DNA of 64,000 bases from Limnoperna fortunei (GCA_944474755.1 OX104124.1:27626452-27690451), one strand, 5' to 3'; positions 1 through 12,120 are shown, counted from the first letter of the stretch. The notes: generated from the sequence alone by a model not told the origin. Numbers and translations are program-made.

Positions 1-306
1 CAATTTATTGACTGGTTCTTTATTTAGTTTTGTACAGTTTATTGACTGTTTTTTTATATTTTGTTTTGTACAGTTTATTGACTGTTTCTTTAATGAGTTT
101 GTGTACAATTTATTGACTGTTTCTTTATTCAGTTTTGTAATGTTTATTGACTGGTTCTTTGTTGAGTTTTGTACAATTTTTTGACTGGTTCTTTATTGAG
201 TTTTGTACAGTTTATTCACTGTTTCTTTATTGAGTTTTGTACAGTTTATTGACTGTTTCTTTATTTATTTTTGTACAGTTTATTGACTGGTTCTTTATTT
301 AGTTTT

Positions 307-340
307 GTACAGTTTATTGACTGGTTCTTTATTGAGTTTT
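307..340 (+). repeat. Canonical 34-bp monomer (reference copy)
   Basis: This copy matches the majority base at each position as judged by eye. It holds a TGTACA palindrome across its left boundary, TTTATTGAC at monomer positions 7-15 and TTTATTGAG at positions 22-30. The two TTTATTGA cores are 15 bp apart within a monomer and 19 bp apart across the junction. The next monomer begins immediately at 341. Which strand is called + is arbitrary, because no gene orients the array. Confidence 0.95.
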
Positions 341-540
341 GTACAGTTTATTGACTGGTTCTTTATTGAGTTTTGTGTAGTTTATTGACTGGTTCTTTAT
401 TGAGTTTTGTACAGTTTATTGACTGTTTCTTTATTCAGTTTTGTACAGTTTTTTGACTGTTTCTTTATTGAGTTTTGTACAGTTTATTGACTGTTTCTTT
501 ATTTAGTTTGTGTACAATTTATGGACTGGTTCTTTATTTA

Positions 541-1489
541 GTTTTGTACAGTTTATTGACTGGTTCTTTGTTCTGTTTTGTACTGTTTACTGACTGGTTC
601 TTTATTCAGTTTTGTACAGTTTATTGACTGGTTCTTTTTTTAGTTTTGTACAGTTTATTGACTGTTTCTTTATTTAGTTTTGTACGGTTTATTGACTGTT
701 CCTATATTTAGTTTTGTACAGTTTATTGACTGTTTCTTTATTTAGTTTTGTACAGTTTATTGACTGTTTCTTTATTTTGTTTGGGTACAATTTATGGACT
801 GGTTCTTTATTTAGTTTTGTACAGTTTATTGACTGTTTCTTTATTTAGTTTTGTACAGTTTATTGACTGTTTCTTTATTTAGTTTTGTACAGTTTATTGA
901 CTTGTTCTTTATTGAGTTTTGTACAGTTTATTGACTGGTTCTTTATTGAGTTTTGTACAGTTTATTGACTGGTTCTTTATTCAGTTTTGTACAGTTTATT
1001 GACTAATTCTTTATTGAGTTTTGTACAGTTTATTGACTGATTCTTTATTCAGTTTTGTACAGTTTTTTTACTGTCTCTTTATTGAGTTTTGTACAGTTTA
1101 TTGACTGGTTCTTTGTTCTGTTTTGTACTGTTTACTGACTGGTTCTTTATTCAGTTTTGTACAGTTTATTGACTGGTTCTTTTTTTAGTTTTGTACAGTT
1201 TATTGACTGTTTCTTTATTTAGTTTTGTACGGTTTATTGACTGTTCCTATATTTAGTTTTGTACAGTTTATTGACTGTTTCTTTATTTAGTTTTGTACAG
1301 TTTATTGACTGTTTCTTTATTTAGTTTGGGTACAATTTATGGACTGGTTCTTTATTTAGTTTTGTACAGTTTATTGACTGTTTCTTTATTTAGTTTTGTA
1401 CAGTTTATTGACTGTTTCTTTATTTAGTTTTGTACAGTTTATTGACTTGTTCTTTATTGAGTTTTGTACAGTTTATTGACTGGTTCTTT
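541..1489. repeat. 544-bp offset duplication (16 monomers)
   Basis: About 541-945 matches about 1085-1489 at an offset of exactly 544 bp, which is 16 x 34. Shared rare marks include TGTACGGTTT (681 and 1226), GTTCCTATATTT (699 and 1243) and the otherwise unseen GGGTACAA (785 and 1329). The exact multiple of 34 indicates unequal exchange in register. This duplication sits inside the 1810-bp unit and is not present in the downstream copy at 2351 onward. Confidence 0.85.
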
Positions 1490-1772
1490 ATTCAGTTTTG
1501 TAATGTTTATTGACTGGTTCTTTGTTGAGTTTTGTACAGTTTATTGACTGGTTCTTTATTCATTTTTGTACAGTTTATTGACTGGTTCTTTATTGAGTTT
1601 TGTACAGTTTATTGATTGGTTCTTTTTTGAGTTTTGTACAGTTTATTTACTGGTTCTTTATTCAGTTTTGTACAGTTTATTGACTGGTTCTTTATTGAGT
1701 TTGTGTACAGTTTTTTGACTGGTTCTTTATTGAGTTTTGTACAGTTTATTGACTTGTTCTTTATTCAGTTTT

Positions 1773-1807
1773 GTACAGTTTATTGACTGGTTCTTTATTG
1801 AGTTTGT
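1773..1807 (+). repeat. 35-bp monomer class (GTGTAC junction), reference copy
   Basis: Here the monomer ends GAGTTTGT instead of GAGTTTT, so the next unit starts one base later and usually reads GTACAATTT rather than GTACAGTTT. The class recurs throughout the array at fixed places inside the higher-order units (for example near 5275, 9571, 12841, 41825 and 62369), so it is an inherited variant, not a random error. The extra base shifts the reading frame and is the main reason the few open frames exceed about 34 codons. Confidence 0.9.
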
Positions 1808-2350
1808 GTACAATTTATTGACTGGTTCTTTATTTAGTTTTGTACAGTTTATTGACTGTTTTTTTATATTTTGTTTTGTACAGTTTATTGACTGTTTCTT
1901 TATTGAGTTTGTGTACAATTTATTGACTGGTTCTTTATTCAGTTTTGTAATGTTTATTGACTGGTTCTTTGTTGAGTTTTGTACAATTTTTTGACTGGTT
2001 CTTTATTGAGTTTTGTACAGTTTATTCACTGTTTCTTTATTGAGTTTTGTACAGTTTATTGACTGTTTCTTTATTTATTTTTGTACAGTTTATTGACTGG
2101 TTCTTTATTTAGTTTTGTACAGTTTATTGACTGGTTCTTTATTGAGTTTTGTACAGTTTATTGACTGGTTCTTTATTGAGTTTTGTGTAGTTTATTGACT
2201 GGTTCTTTATTGAGTTTTGTACAGTTTATTGACTGTTTCTTTATTCAGTTTTGTACAGTTTTTTGACTGTTTCTTTATTGAGTTTTGTACAGTTTATTGA
2301 CTGTTTCTTTATTTAGTTTGTGTACAATTTATGGACTGGTTCTTTATTTA

Positions 2351-3887
2351 GTTTTGTACAGTTTATTGACTGTTTCTTTATTTACTTTTGTACAGTTTAT
2401 TGACGGTTTCTTTATTTAGTTTTGTAGAGTTTATTGACTGGTTCTTTTTTGAGTTTTGTACAGTTTATTGACTGGTTCTTTATTCAGTTTTGTAATGTTT
2501 ATTGACTGGTTCTTTATTGAGTTTTGTACAGTTTATTGACTGGTTCTTTATTTATTTTTGTACAGTTTATTGACTGGTTCTTTATTGAGTTTTGTACAGT
2601 TTATTGACTGGTTCTTTTTTGAGTTTTATACAGTTTATTGACTGGTTCTTTATTCAGTTTTGTACAGATTATTGACTGTTTCTTTATTGGGTTTGTGTAC
2701 AGTTTTTTGACTGGTTCTTTATTGAGTTCTGTACAGTTTATTGACTGGTTCTTTATTCAGTTTTGTACAGTTTATTGACTGGTTCTTTATTGAGTTTTGT
2801 ACAGTTTTTTTACTGGTTCTTTATTGAGTTTTGTACAGTTTATTCACTGTTTCTTTATTGAGTTTTGTACAGTTTATTGACTGTGTCTTTATTTATTTTT
2901 GTACAGTTTATTGACTGGTTCTTTATTGAGTTTTGTGCAGTTTATTGACTGGTTCTTTATTGAGTTTTGTACTGTTTATTGACTGTTTCTTTATTGAGTT
3001 TTGTACAGTTTATTGACTGGTTCTTTGTTCTGTTTTGTACTGTTTATTGACTGGTTCTTTATTCAGTTTTGTACATTTTATTGACTGGTTCTTTATTTAG
3101 TTTTGTACAGTTTATTGACTGTTTCTTTATTTAGTTTTGTACAGTTTATTGACTGTTTCTATATTTAGTTTTGTACAGTTTATTGACTGTTTCTTTATTT
3201 AGTTTTGTACAGTTTATTGAATGTTTCTTTATTTAGTTTGTGTACAATTTATGGACTGGTTCTTTATTTATTTTTGCACAGTTTATTGACTGTTTCTTTA
3301 TTTAGTTTTGTACAGTTTATTGACTGTTTTTTTATTTAATTTTGTACAGTTTATTGACTGGTTCTTTATTGTGTTTTGTACAGTTTATTGACTGGTTCTT
3401 TAGTCAGTTTTGTAATGTTTATTGACTGGTTCTTTATTGAGTTTTGTACAGTTTATTGACTGGTTCTTTATTCATTTTTGTACAGTTTATTGACTGGTTC
3501 TTTATTGAGTTTTGTACTGTTTATTGACTGGTTCTTTTTTTAGTTTTATACAGTTTATTCACTGGTTCTTTATTCAGTTTGTACAGTTTATTGACTGGTT
3601 CTTTATTGAGTTTGTGTACAGTTTTTTGACTGGTTCTTTATTGAGTTTTGTACAGTTTATTGACTGTTTCTTTATTGAGTTTTGTACAGTTTATTGACTG
3701 GTTCTTTATTCAGTTTTGTACAGTTTATTGACTGGTTCTTTACTGAGTTTTGTACAGTTTATTGACTGGTTCTTTATTGAGTTTTGTACAGTTTATTCAC
3801 TGTTTCTTTATTGAGTTTTGTATAGTTTATTGACTGATTCTTTATTGAGTTTTGTACAGTTTTTTTACTGTTTCGTTATTGAGTTTT
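2351..3887. repeat. Heterogeneous monomers, no clear higher-order unit
   Basis: This stretch is continuous 34-bp monomers of mixed variant types. I could not fit a clean internal period. It contains one TTTGTTCTG/GTACTG pair near 3028 but not the four-monomer cassette, several GTAATG monomers and GTGTACAA monomers. Individual short runs resemble many other parts of the array. No gene, RNA or mobile element is visible. Confidence 0.75.
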
Positions 3888-4559
3888 GTACAGTTTTTTG
3901 ACTGGTTCTTTATTGAGTTTTGTACAGTTTATTCACTGTATCTTTATTGAGTTTTGTACAGTTTATTGACTGTTTCTTTATTTATTTTTGTACAGTTTAT
4001 TGACTGGTTCTTTATTTAGTTTTGTACAGTTTATTGACTGGTTTTTTATTGAGTTTTGTACAGTTTATTGACTGGTTCTTTATTGAGTTTTGTGCAGTTT
4101 ATTGACTGGTTCTTTATTGAGTTTTGTACAGTTTATTGACTGGTTCTTTATTGAGTTTTGTACAGTTTATTGACTAATTCTTTATTGAGTTTTGTACAGT
4201 TTATTGACTGGTTCTTTATTCAGTATTGACTGTTTCTTTATTGAGTTTTGTACAGTTTATAGACTTGTTCTTTATTGAGTTTTGTACGGTTTATTGACTG
4301 GTTCTTTATTGAGCTTTGTACAGTTTTTTGACTGGTTCTTTATTGAGTTTTGTACAGTTTATTCACTCTTTCTTTTTTGAGTTTGGTACAGTTTATTGAC
4401 TGTTTCTTTATTTATTTTTGTACAGTTTATTGACTGGTTCTTTATTTAGTTTTGTACAGTTTATTGACTGGTTCTTTATTGAGTTTTGTACAGTTTATTG
4501 ACTGGTTCTTTATTGAGTTTTGTGCAGTTTATTGACTGGTTGTTTATTGAGTTTTGTAC
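3888..4559. repeat. 430-bp duplication carrying a 12-bp deletion
   Basis: About 3888-4129 matches about 4318-4559 at offset 430. That is 13 monomers (442 bp) minus a 12-bp deletion that removes most of a GTACAG junction near 4223 (CAGTATTGAC in place of CAGTTTTGTACAG...). The interval from the GTACAG at 4194 to the next one at 4250 is therefore 56 bp instead of 68. Both copies share the order TTTTTTGAC, TTATTCACT, a TTTATTTATTTTTG monomer and GTGCAG. Confidence 0.8.
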
Positions 4560-5650
4560 AGTGTATTGACTGGTTCTTTATTCAGTTTTGTACAGTTTTT
4601 TGACTAATTCTTTATTCAGTTTTGTACAGTTCATTGACTGGTTCTTTATTCAGTTTTGTACAGTTTTTTGACTGTTTCTTTATTGAGTTTTGTACAGTTT
4701 ATTGACTGGTTCTTTGTTCTGGTTTGTACTGTTTATTGACTGGTTCTTTATTCAGTTTTGTACAGTTTATTGACTGGTTCTTTATTTAGTTTTGTACAGT
4801 TTATTGACTGTTTCTTTATTTAGTTTTGTACAGTTTATTGACTGTTTCTTTATTTAGTTTTGTACAGTTTATTGACTGTTTCTTTATTTAGTTTTGTACA
4901 GTTTATTGACTGGTTCTTTATTGAGTTTTGTACAGTTTATTGACTGGTTTTTTATTCAGTTTTGTAATGTTTATTGACTGGTTCTTTATTGAATTTTGTA
5001 CAGTTTATTGACTGGTTCTTTATTCATTTTTGTACAGTTTATTGACTGGTTCTTTATTTAGTTTTGTACAGTTTATTGACTGGTTCTTTTTTGAGTTTTA
5101 TACAGTTTATTGACTGGTTCTTTATTCAGTTTTGTACAGTTGATTGATTGGTTCATTATTGAGTTTGTGTACAGTTTTTTGACTGGTTCTTTATTGAGTT
5201 TTGTACAGTTTATTGACTTGTTCTTTATTCAGTTTTGTACAGTTTATTGACTGGTTCTTTATTGAGTTTGTGTACAATTTATTTACTGGTTCTTTATTTA
5301 GTTTTGTACAGTTTATTGACTGTTTTTTTATTTTGTTTTGTACAGTTTATTGACTGTTTCTTTATTTAGTTTGTGTACAATTTATTGACTGGTTCTTTAT
5401 TTAGTTTTGTACAGTTTATTGACTGTTTTTGTTTATTTTGTTTTGTACAGTTTATTGACTGGTTCTTTATTTAGTTTTGTACAGTTCATTGACTGGTTCT
5501 TTATAGAGTTTTGTACAGTTTATTGACTGGTTCTTTATTGAGTTTTGTACAGTTTATTGACTGTTTCTTTATTGAGTTTTGTACAGTTTATTGACTGTTT
5601 CGTTTTTGAGTTTTGTACAGTTTATTGACTGGTTCTTTATTGAGTTTTGT
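4480..5650. repeat. Block P, copy 1
   Basis: This is a block of about 1.15 kb marked by GGTTGTTTATTGAG (4539), GTACAGTGTATTG, a CATTATTGAG monomer (5154) and CAATTTATTTACTGG (5275). It matches block P copy 2 at a constant offset of 4296 bp over its length. No coding potential is visible: TGA and TAG stops occur in all frames of the + strand. Confidence 0.85.
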
Positions 5651-6800
5651 ACAGTTTATTGACTGTTTCCTTATTTAGTTTTGTACAGTTTATAGACTGT
5701 TTCTTTATTGAGTTTTGTACAGTTTATTGACTGTTTCTTTATTGAGTTTTGTACAGTTTATAGACTGGTTCTTTATTGAGTTTTGTACAGTTTATTGACT
5801 GGTTCTTTATTGAGCTTTGTACATTTTTTTGACTGGTTCTTTATTGAGTTTTGTACAGTTTATTCACTGTTTCTTTATTGAGTTTGGTACAGTTTATTGA
5901 CTATTTCTTTATTTATTTTTGTACAGTTTATTGACTGGTTCTTTATTTAGTTTTGTACATTCTATTGACTTGTTCTTTATTGAGTTTTGTACAGTTTATT
6001 GACTGGTTCTTTATTGAGTTTTGTACAGTTTATTGACTTGTTCTTTATTGAGTTTTGTGCAGTTTATTGACTGGTTCTTTATTGAGTTTTGTACAGTGTA
6101 TTGACTGGTTCTTTATTCAGTTTTGTACAGTTTATTGACTAATTCTTTATTGAGTTTTGTATAGTTCATTGACTGGTTCTTTATTCAGTTTTGTACAGTT
6201 TTTTGACTGTTTCTTTATTGAGTTTTGTACAGTTTATTGACAAGTTCTTTGTTCTGTTTTGTACTGTTTATTGACTGGTTCTTTATTCAGTTTTGTACAG
6301 TTTATTGACTGGTTCTTTATTTAGTTTTGTACAGTTTATTGACTGTTTCTTTATTTAGTTTTGTACAGTTTATTGACTGTTTCTTTATTTAGTTTTGCAC
6401 AGTTTATTGACTGTTTCTTTATTTAGTTTTGTACAGTTTATTGACTGGTTCTTTATTGAGTTTTGTACAGTTTATTGACTGGTTTTTTATTCAGTTTTGT
6501 AATGTTTATTGACTGGTTCTTTATTGAATTTTGTACAGTTTATTGACTGGTTCTTTATTCATTTTTGTACAGTTTATTGACTGGTTCTTTATTGAGTTTT
6601 GTTCAGTTTATTGACTGGTTCCTTTTTGAGTTTTATACAGTTTATTGACTGGTTCTTTATTCAGTTTTGTACATTTTATTGATTGGTTCTTTATTGAGTT
6701 TGTGTACAGTTTTTTGACTGGTTCTTTATTGAGTTTTGTACAGTTTATTGACTTGTTCTTTATTGAGTTTGTGTACAATTTATTGACTGGTTCTTTATTT
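5651..6800. repeat. Block Q, copy 1
   Basis: This block is marked by GAGCTTTGTACATTT (5813), TACATTCTATTGACTTG (5956), TTGACAAGTTC (6237) and GTTCCTTTTTGAG (6619). Its downstream half matches about 10,400-10,960 at offset 4159. It ends where the 649-bp S doublet begins. Confidence 0.82.
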
Positions 6801-8098
6801 AGTTTTGTACAGTTTATTGACTGTTTTTTTATTTTGTTTTGTACAGTTTATTGACTGTTTCTTTATTTAGTTTGTGTACAATTTATTGACTGGTTCTTTA
6901 TTTAGTTTTGTACAGTTTATTGACTGTTTTTTTTAATTTTGTTTTGTACAGTTTATTGACTGGTTCTTTTTTTAGTTTTGTACAGTTTATTGACTGGTTC
7001 TTTATAGAGTTTTGTACAGTTTATTGACTGGTTCTTTATTGAGTTTTGTACAGTTTATTGACTGTTTCTTTATTTAGTTTTGTACAGTTTATTGACTGTT
7101 TCGTTTTTGAGTTTTGTACAGTTTATTGACTGGTTCTTTATTGAGTTTTGTACAGTTTATTGACTGTTTCCTTATTTAGTTTTGTACAGTTTATTCACTG
7201 TTTCTTTATTGAGTTTGGTACAGTTTATTGACTGTTTCTTTATTTATTTTTGTACAGTTTATTGACTGGTTCTTTATTTAGTTTTGTACATTCTATTGAC
7301 TTGTTCTTTATTGAGTTTTGTACAGTTTATTGACTGGTTCTTTATTGAGTTTTGTACAGTTTATTGACTTGTTCTTTATTGAGTTTTGTGCAGTTTATTG
7401 ACTGGTTCTTTATTGAGTTTTGTACAGTGTATTGACTGGTTCTTTATTCAGTTTTGTACAGTTTATTGACTGTTTTTTTATTTTGTTTTGTACAGTTTAT
7501 TGACTGCTTCTTTATTTAGTTTGTGTACAATTTATTGACTGGTTCTTTATTTAGTTTTGTACAGTTTATTGACTGTTTTTTTAAATTTTGTTTTGTACAG
7601 TTTATTGACTGGTTCTTTTTTTAGTTTTGTACAGTTTATTGACTGGTTCTTTATAGAGTTTTGTACAGTTTATTGACTGGTTCTTTATTGAGTTTTGTAC
7701 AGTTTATTGACTGTTTCTTTATTTAGTTTTGTACAGTTTATTGACTGTTTCGTTTTTGAGTTTTGTACAGTTTATTGACTGGTTCTTTATTGAGTTTTGT
7801 ACAGTTTATTGACTGTTTCCTTATTTAGTTTTGTACAGTTTATTCACTGTTTCTTTATTGAGTTTGGTACAGTTTATTGACTGTTTCTTTATTTATTTTT
7901 GTACAGTTTATTGACTGGTTCTTTATTTAGTTTTGTACATTCTATTGACTTGTTCTTTATTGAGTTTTGTACAGTTTATTGACTGGTTCTTTATTGAGTT
8001 TTGTACAGTTTATTGACTTGTTCTTTATTGACTTTTGTGCAGTTTATTGACTGGTTCTTTATTGAGTTTTGTACAGTGTATTGACTGGTTCTTTATTC
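6801..8098. repeat. Block S tandem doublet (2 x 649 bp)
   Basis: Copies 6801-7449 and 7450-8098 match at offset 649, that is 19 monomers plus 3 bases. Paired marks are the CTG T-run at 6821 and 7470, TTTCGTTTTTGAG at 7100 and 7749, and TACATTCTATTG at 7287 and 7937. Both borders fall inside near-identical monomers, as expected for unequal exchange. The pair as a whole reappears near 15,770-16,965. Confidence 0.87.
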
Positions 8099-8775
8099 AG
8101 TTTTGTACAGTTTATTGACTAATTCTTTATTTAGTTTTGTACAGTTTTTTGACTGGTTCTTTATTCAGTTTTGTACAGTTTTTTGACTGTTTCTTTATTG
8201 AGTTTTGTACAGTTTATTGACTGGTTCTTTGTTCTGTTTTGTACTGTTTATTGACTGGTTCTTTATTTAGTTTTGTACAGTTTATTGACTGGTTCTTCAT
8301 TTAGTTTTGTACAGTTTATTGACTGTTTCTTTATTTAGTTTTGTACAGTTTATTGACTGTTTCTATATTTAGTTTTGTACAGTTTATTGACTGGTTCTTT
8401 ATTCATTTTGTAATGTTTATTGACTGGTTCTTTATTGAGTTTTGTACAGTTTATTGACTGGTTCTTTATTCAGTTTGTACAGTTTTTTGACTGTTTCTTT
8501 ATAGAGTTTTGTACAGTTTATTAACTGGTTCTTTGTTCTGTTTTGTACTGTTTATTGACTGGTTCTTTATGCAGTTTTGTAAAGTTTATTGACTGTTTCT
8601 TTTTTTATTTTTGTACAGTTTATTGACTGTTTCTTTATTTAGTTTTGTACAGTTTATTGACTGTTTCTATATTTAGTTTTGTACAGTTTATTGACTGTTT
8701 CTTTATTTAGTTTTGTACAGTTTATTGACTGTTTCTTTATTTAGTTTGTGTACAATTTATGGACTGGTTCTTTAT
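8099..8775. repeat. Block T, copy 1 (with marker cassette 8477-8612)
   Basis: The block contains GTTCTTCATTTAG, TTCATTTTGTAATG and then the four-monomer cassette at 8477-8612, followed by CTATATTTAG and GTGTACAATTTATGG monomers. It has close copies at about 11.46-12.07 and 17.05-17.63 kb. It is the earliest full cassette in the window. Confidence 0.85.
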
Positions 8776-9936
8776 TTAGTTTTGTACAGTTTATTGACTG
8801 GTTCTTTATTGAGTTTTGTGCAGTTTATTGACTGGTTGTTTATTGAGTTTTGTACAGTGTATTGACTGGTTCTTTATTCAGTTTTGTACAGTTTTTTGAC
8901 TAATTCTTTATTGAGTTTTGTACAGTTCATTCACTGGTTCTTTATTCAGTTTTGTACAGTTTTTTGACTGTTTCTTTATTGAGTTTTGTACAGTTTATTG
9001 ACTGGTTCTTTGTTCTGGTTTGTACTGTTTATTGACTGGTTCTTTATTCAGTTTTGTACAGTTTATTGACTGGTTCTTTATTTAGTTTTGTACAGTTTAT
9101 TGACTGTTTCTTTATTTAGTTTTGTACAGTTTATTGACTGTTTCTTTATTTAGTTTTGTACAGTTTATTGACTGTTTCTTTATTTAGTTTTGTACAGTTT
9201 ATTGACTGGTTCTTTATTGAGTTTTGTACAGTTTATTGACTGGTTTTTTATTCAGTTTTGTAATGTTTATTGACTGGTTCTTTATTGAATTTTGTACAGT
9301 TTATTGACTGGTTCTTTATTCATTTTTGTACAGTTTATTGACTGGTTCTTTATTGAGTTTTGTACAGTTTATTGACTGGTTCTTTTTTGAGTTTTATACA
9401 GTTTATTGACTGGTTCTTTATTCAGTTTTGTACAGTTTATTGATTGGTTCATTATTGAGTTTGTGTACAGTTTTTTGACTGGTTCTTTATTGAGTTTTGT
9501 ACAGTTTATTGACTTGTTCTTTATTCAGTTTTGTACAGTTTATTGACTGGTTCTTTATTGAGTTTGTGTACAATTTATTTACTGGTTCTTTATTTAGTTT
9601 TGTACAGTTTATTGACTGTTTTTTTTATTTTGTTTTGTACAGTTTATTGACTGTTTCTTTATTTAGTTTGTGTACAATTTATTGACTGGTTCTTTATTTA
9701 GTTTTGTACAGTTTATTGACTGTTTTTTTTTATTTTGTTTTGTACAGTTTATTGACTGGTTCTTTATTTAGTTTTGTACAGTTCATTGACTGGTTCTTTA
9801 TAGAGTTTTGTAGTTTATTGACTGGTTCTTTATTGAGTTTTGTACAGTTTATTGACTGTTTCTTTATTGAGTTTTGTACAGTTTATTGACTGTTTCGTTT
9901 TTGACTTTTGTACAGTTTATTGACTGGTTCTTTATT
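8776..9936. repeat. Block P, copy 2
   Basis: This is the counterpart of the block at about 4480-5640, at offset 4296 (GGTTGTTT at 8835, CATTATTGAG at 9450, CAATTTATTTACTGG at 9571). It carries a 2-bp deletion, TTTTGTAGTTT, near 9810. At its end it jumps straight to GAGCTTTGTACATTT, skipping the roughly 170 bp (five monomers) present after copy 1. Confidence 0.85.
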
Positions 9937-11460
9937 GAGCTTTGTACATTTTTTTGACTAGTTCTTTATTGAGTTTTGTACAGTTTATTCACTGTTTCTT
10001 TATTGAGTTTGGTACAGTTTATTGACTATTTCTTTATTGAGTTTGGTACAGTTTATTGACTATTTCTTTATTTATTTTTGTACAGTTTATTGACTGGTTC
10101 TTTATTTAGTTTTGTACATTCTATTGACTTGTTCTTTATTGAGTTTTGTACAGTTTATTGACTGGTTCTTTATTGAGTTTTGTACAGTTTATTGACTTGT
10201 TCTTTATTGAGTTTTGTGCAGTTTATTGACTGGTTCTTTATTGAGTTTTGTACAGTGTATTGACTGGTTCTTTATGCAGTTTTGTACAGTTTATTGACTA
10301 ATTCTTTATTGAGTTTTGTACAGTTCATTGACTGGTTCTTTATTCAGTTTTGTACAGTTTTTTGACTGTTTCTTTATTGAGTTTTGTACAGTTTATTGAC
10401 AAGTTCTTTGTTCTGTTTTGTACTGTTTATTGACTGGTTCTTTATTCAGTTTTGTACAGTTTATTGACTGGTTCTTTATTTAGTTTTGTACAGTTTATTG
10501 ACTGTTTCTTTATTTAGTTTTGTACAGTTTATTGACTGTTTCTTTATTTAGTTTTGTACAGTTTATTGACTGTTTCTTTATTTAGTTTTGTACAGTTTAT
10601 TGACTGGTTCTTTATTGAGTTTTGTACAGTTTATTGACTGGTTTTTTATTCAGTTTTGTAATGTTTATTGACTGGTTCTTTATTGAATTTTGTACAGTTT
10701 ATTGACTGGTTCTTTATTCATTTTTGTACAGTTTATTGACTGGTTCTTTATTGAGTTTTGTTCAGTTTATTGACTGGTTCCTTTTTGAGTTTTATACAGT
10801 TTATTGACTGGTTCTTTATTCAGTTTTGTACAGTTTATTGATTGGTTCTTTTTTGAGTTTGTGTACAGTTTTTTGACTGGTTCTTTATTGAGTTTTGTAC
10901 AGTTTATTGACTTGTTCTTTATTGAGTTTGTGTACAATTTATTGACTGGTTCTTTATTTAGTTTTGTACAGTTTATTGACTGTTTTTTTTAATTTTGTTT
11001 CGTACAGTTTATTGACTGGTTCTTTTTTTAGTTTTGTACAGTTTATTGACTGGTTCTTTATAGAGTTTTGTACAGTTTATTGACTGGTTCTTTATTGAGT
11101 TTTGTACAGTTTATTGACTGTTTCTTTATTTAGTTTTGTACAGTTTATTGACTGTTTCGTTTTTGAGTTTTGTACAGTTTATTGACTGGTTCTTTATTGA
11201 GTTTTGTACAGTTTATTGACTGTTTCCTTATTTAGTTTTGTACAGTTTATTCACTGTTTCTTTATTGAGTTTGGTACAGTTTATTGACTGTTTCTTTATT
11301 TATTTTTGTACAGTTTATTGACTGGTTCTTTATTTAGTTTTGTACATTCTATTGACTTGTTCTTTATTGAGTTTTGTACAGTTTATTGACTGGTTCTTTA
11401 TTGAGTTTTGTACAGTTTATTGACTTGTTCTTTATTGAGTTTTGTGCAGTTTATTGACTG
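9937..11460. repeat. Blocks Q and partial S, copy 2
   Basis: The Q marks recur at GAGCTTTGTACATTT (9938), TTGACAAGTTC (10396) and CCTTTTTGAG (10780), the last two at offset 4159 from copy 1. About three monomers are missing near 10,980 relative to copy 1, where the sequence moves directly into a single S block (TTTCGTTTTTGAG near 11,156, TACATTCTATTG near 11,343). The S doublet of 6801-8098 is thus a singleton here. A local TATTTCTTTATTGAGTTTGGTACAG repeat near 10,010-10,070 adds one monomer pair. Confidence 0.8.
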
Positions 11461-12120
11461 GTTCTTTATTCAGTTTTGTACAGTTTTTTGACTGTTTCTT
11501 TATTGAGTTTTGTACAGTTTATTGACTGGTTCTTTGTTCTGTTTTGTACTGTTTATTGACTGGTTCTTTATTTAGTTTTGTACAGTTTATTGACTGGTTC
11601 TTCATTTAGTTTTGTACAGTTTATTGACTGTTTCTTTATTTAGTTTTGTACAGTTTATTGACTGTTTCTATATTTAGTTTTGTACAGTTTATTGACTGGT
11701 TCTTTATTCATTTTGTAATGTTTATTGACTGGTTCTTTATTGAGTTTTGTACAGTTTATTGACTGGTTCTTTATTCAGTTTGTACAGTTTTTTGACTGTT
11801 TCTTTATAGAGGTTTGTACAGTTTATTAACTGGTTCTTTGTTCTGTTTTGTACTGTTTATTGACTGGTTCTTTATGCAGTTTTGTAAAGTTTATTGACTG
11901 TTTCTTTTTTTATTTTTGTACAGTTTATTGACTGTTTCTTTATTTAGTTTTGTACAGTTTATTGACTGTTTCTATATTTAGTTTTGTACAGTTTATTGAC
12001 TGTTTCTTTATTGAGTTTTGTACAGTTTATTGACTGGTTTCTTTATTTAGTTTGTGTACAATTTATGGACTGGTTCTTTATTGAGTTTTGTACAGTTTAT
12101 TGACTGGTTCTTTATTGAGT
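11461..12120. repeat. Block T, copy 2
   Basis: It matches about 8.15-8.77 kb, including GTTCTTCATTTAG, TTCATTTTGTAATG and the cassette starting at 11,782. One GTTTGTAC variant (ATAGAGGTTTG) sits in the cassette. A one-base T insertion (GGTTTCTTTATTTAG) near 12,036 is shared with about 13,538, linking this copy to the next one. Confidence 0.82.

Larger units (their letters stand above)
1..2350. repeat. Diverged 1810-bp higher-order repeat, left edge
   Basis: Positions 1-540 match 1811-2350 at a constant offset of 1810 bp (53 monomers plus a few single-base insertions). The match includes the T-run monomer at 49-66 and 1859-1876 and the GTGTACAA monomers. The two copies differ at only a few places, for example TAATGAG at 92 against TATTGAG at 1902. 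Between them lies a shorter duplication, listed separately. After 2350 the copies part: the left reads GGTTCTTTGTTCTG and the right GTTTCTTTATTTAC. Confidence 0.85.

Noticed and set aside
52..62. Match to the budding-yeast origin core (TTTTATATTTT), also at 1862-1872, 17470-17480, 41880-41890 and 48666-48676
   Set aside because: An 11-bp AT-rich match is expected by chance in such sequence, the organism is not shown to be a budding yeast, and the matches come from one T-run monomer type, not from independent sites.
1727..1918. A 63-codon open frame on the minus strand
   Set aside because: It is the complement of the same repeats, rich in Asn, Lys, Ile and Ser because of the A-rich strand. 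It ends at TAA stops that occur in every monomer (CAATAAA) and has no homologous open frame in most other HOR copies.
1737..1994. An 85-codon open frame on the + strand, and others of 61-73 codons at 3512-3697, 6645-6854, 9497-9685, 9704-9889, 10804-10992, 15614-15823 and 22041-22262
   Set aside because: The one checked base by base (1737) starts at TTG, not ATG, and the MYSLL/MTGSL openings of most others imply the same. They encode only the translated satellite. Since 34 is not a multiple of 3, each frame meets the TGA of TTGACTGG every three monomers; the frames are longer only where 35-bp or 32-bp monomers shift the phase. No conserved start, ribosome site or codon bias is visible.
9810..9830. 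Small indels (9810, 12036, 15120, 16761, 28331, 42329, 42458) as possible insertion-site scars or target duplications
   Set aside because: They are one- or two-base changes in homopolymer-like or repeated contexts, and some are shared between HOR copies. Slippage or sequencing error explains them without a mobile element.
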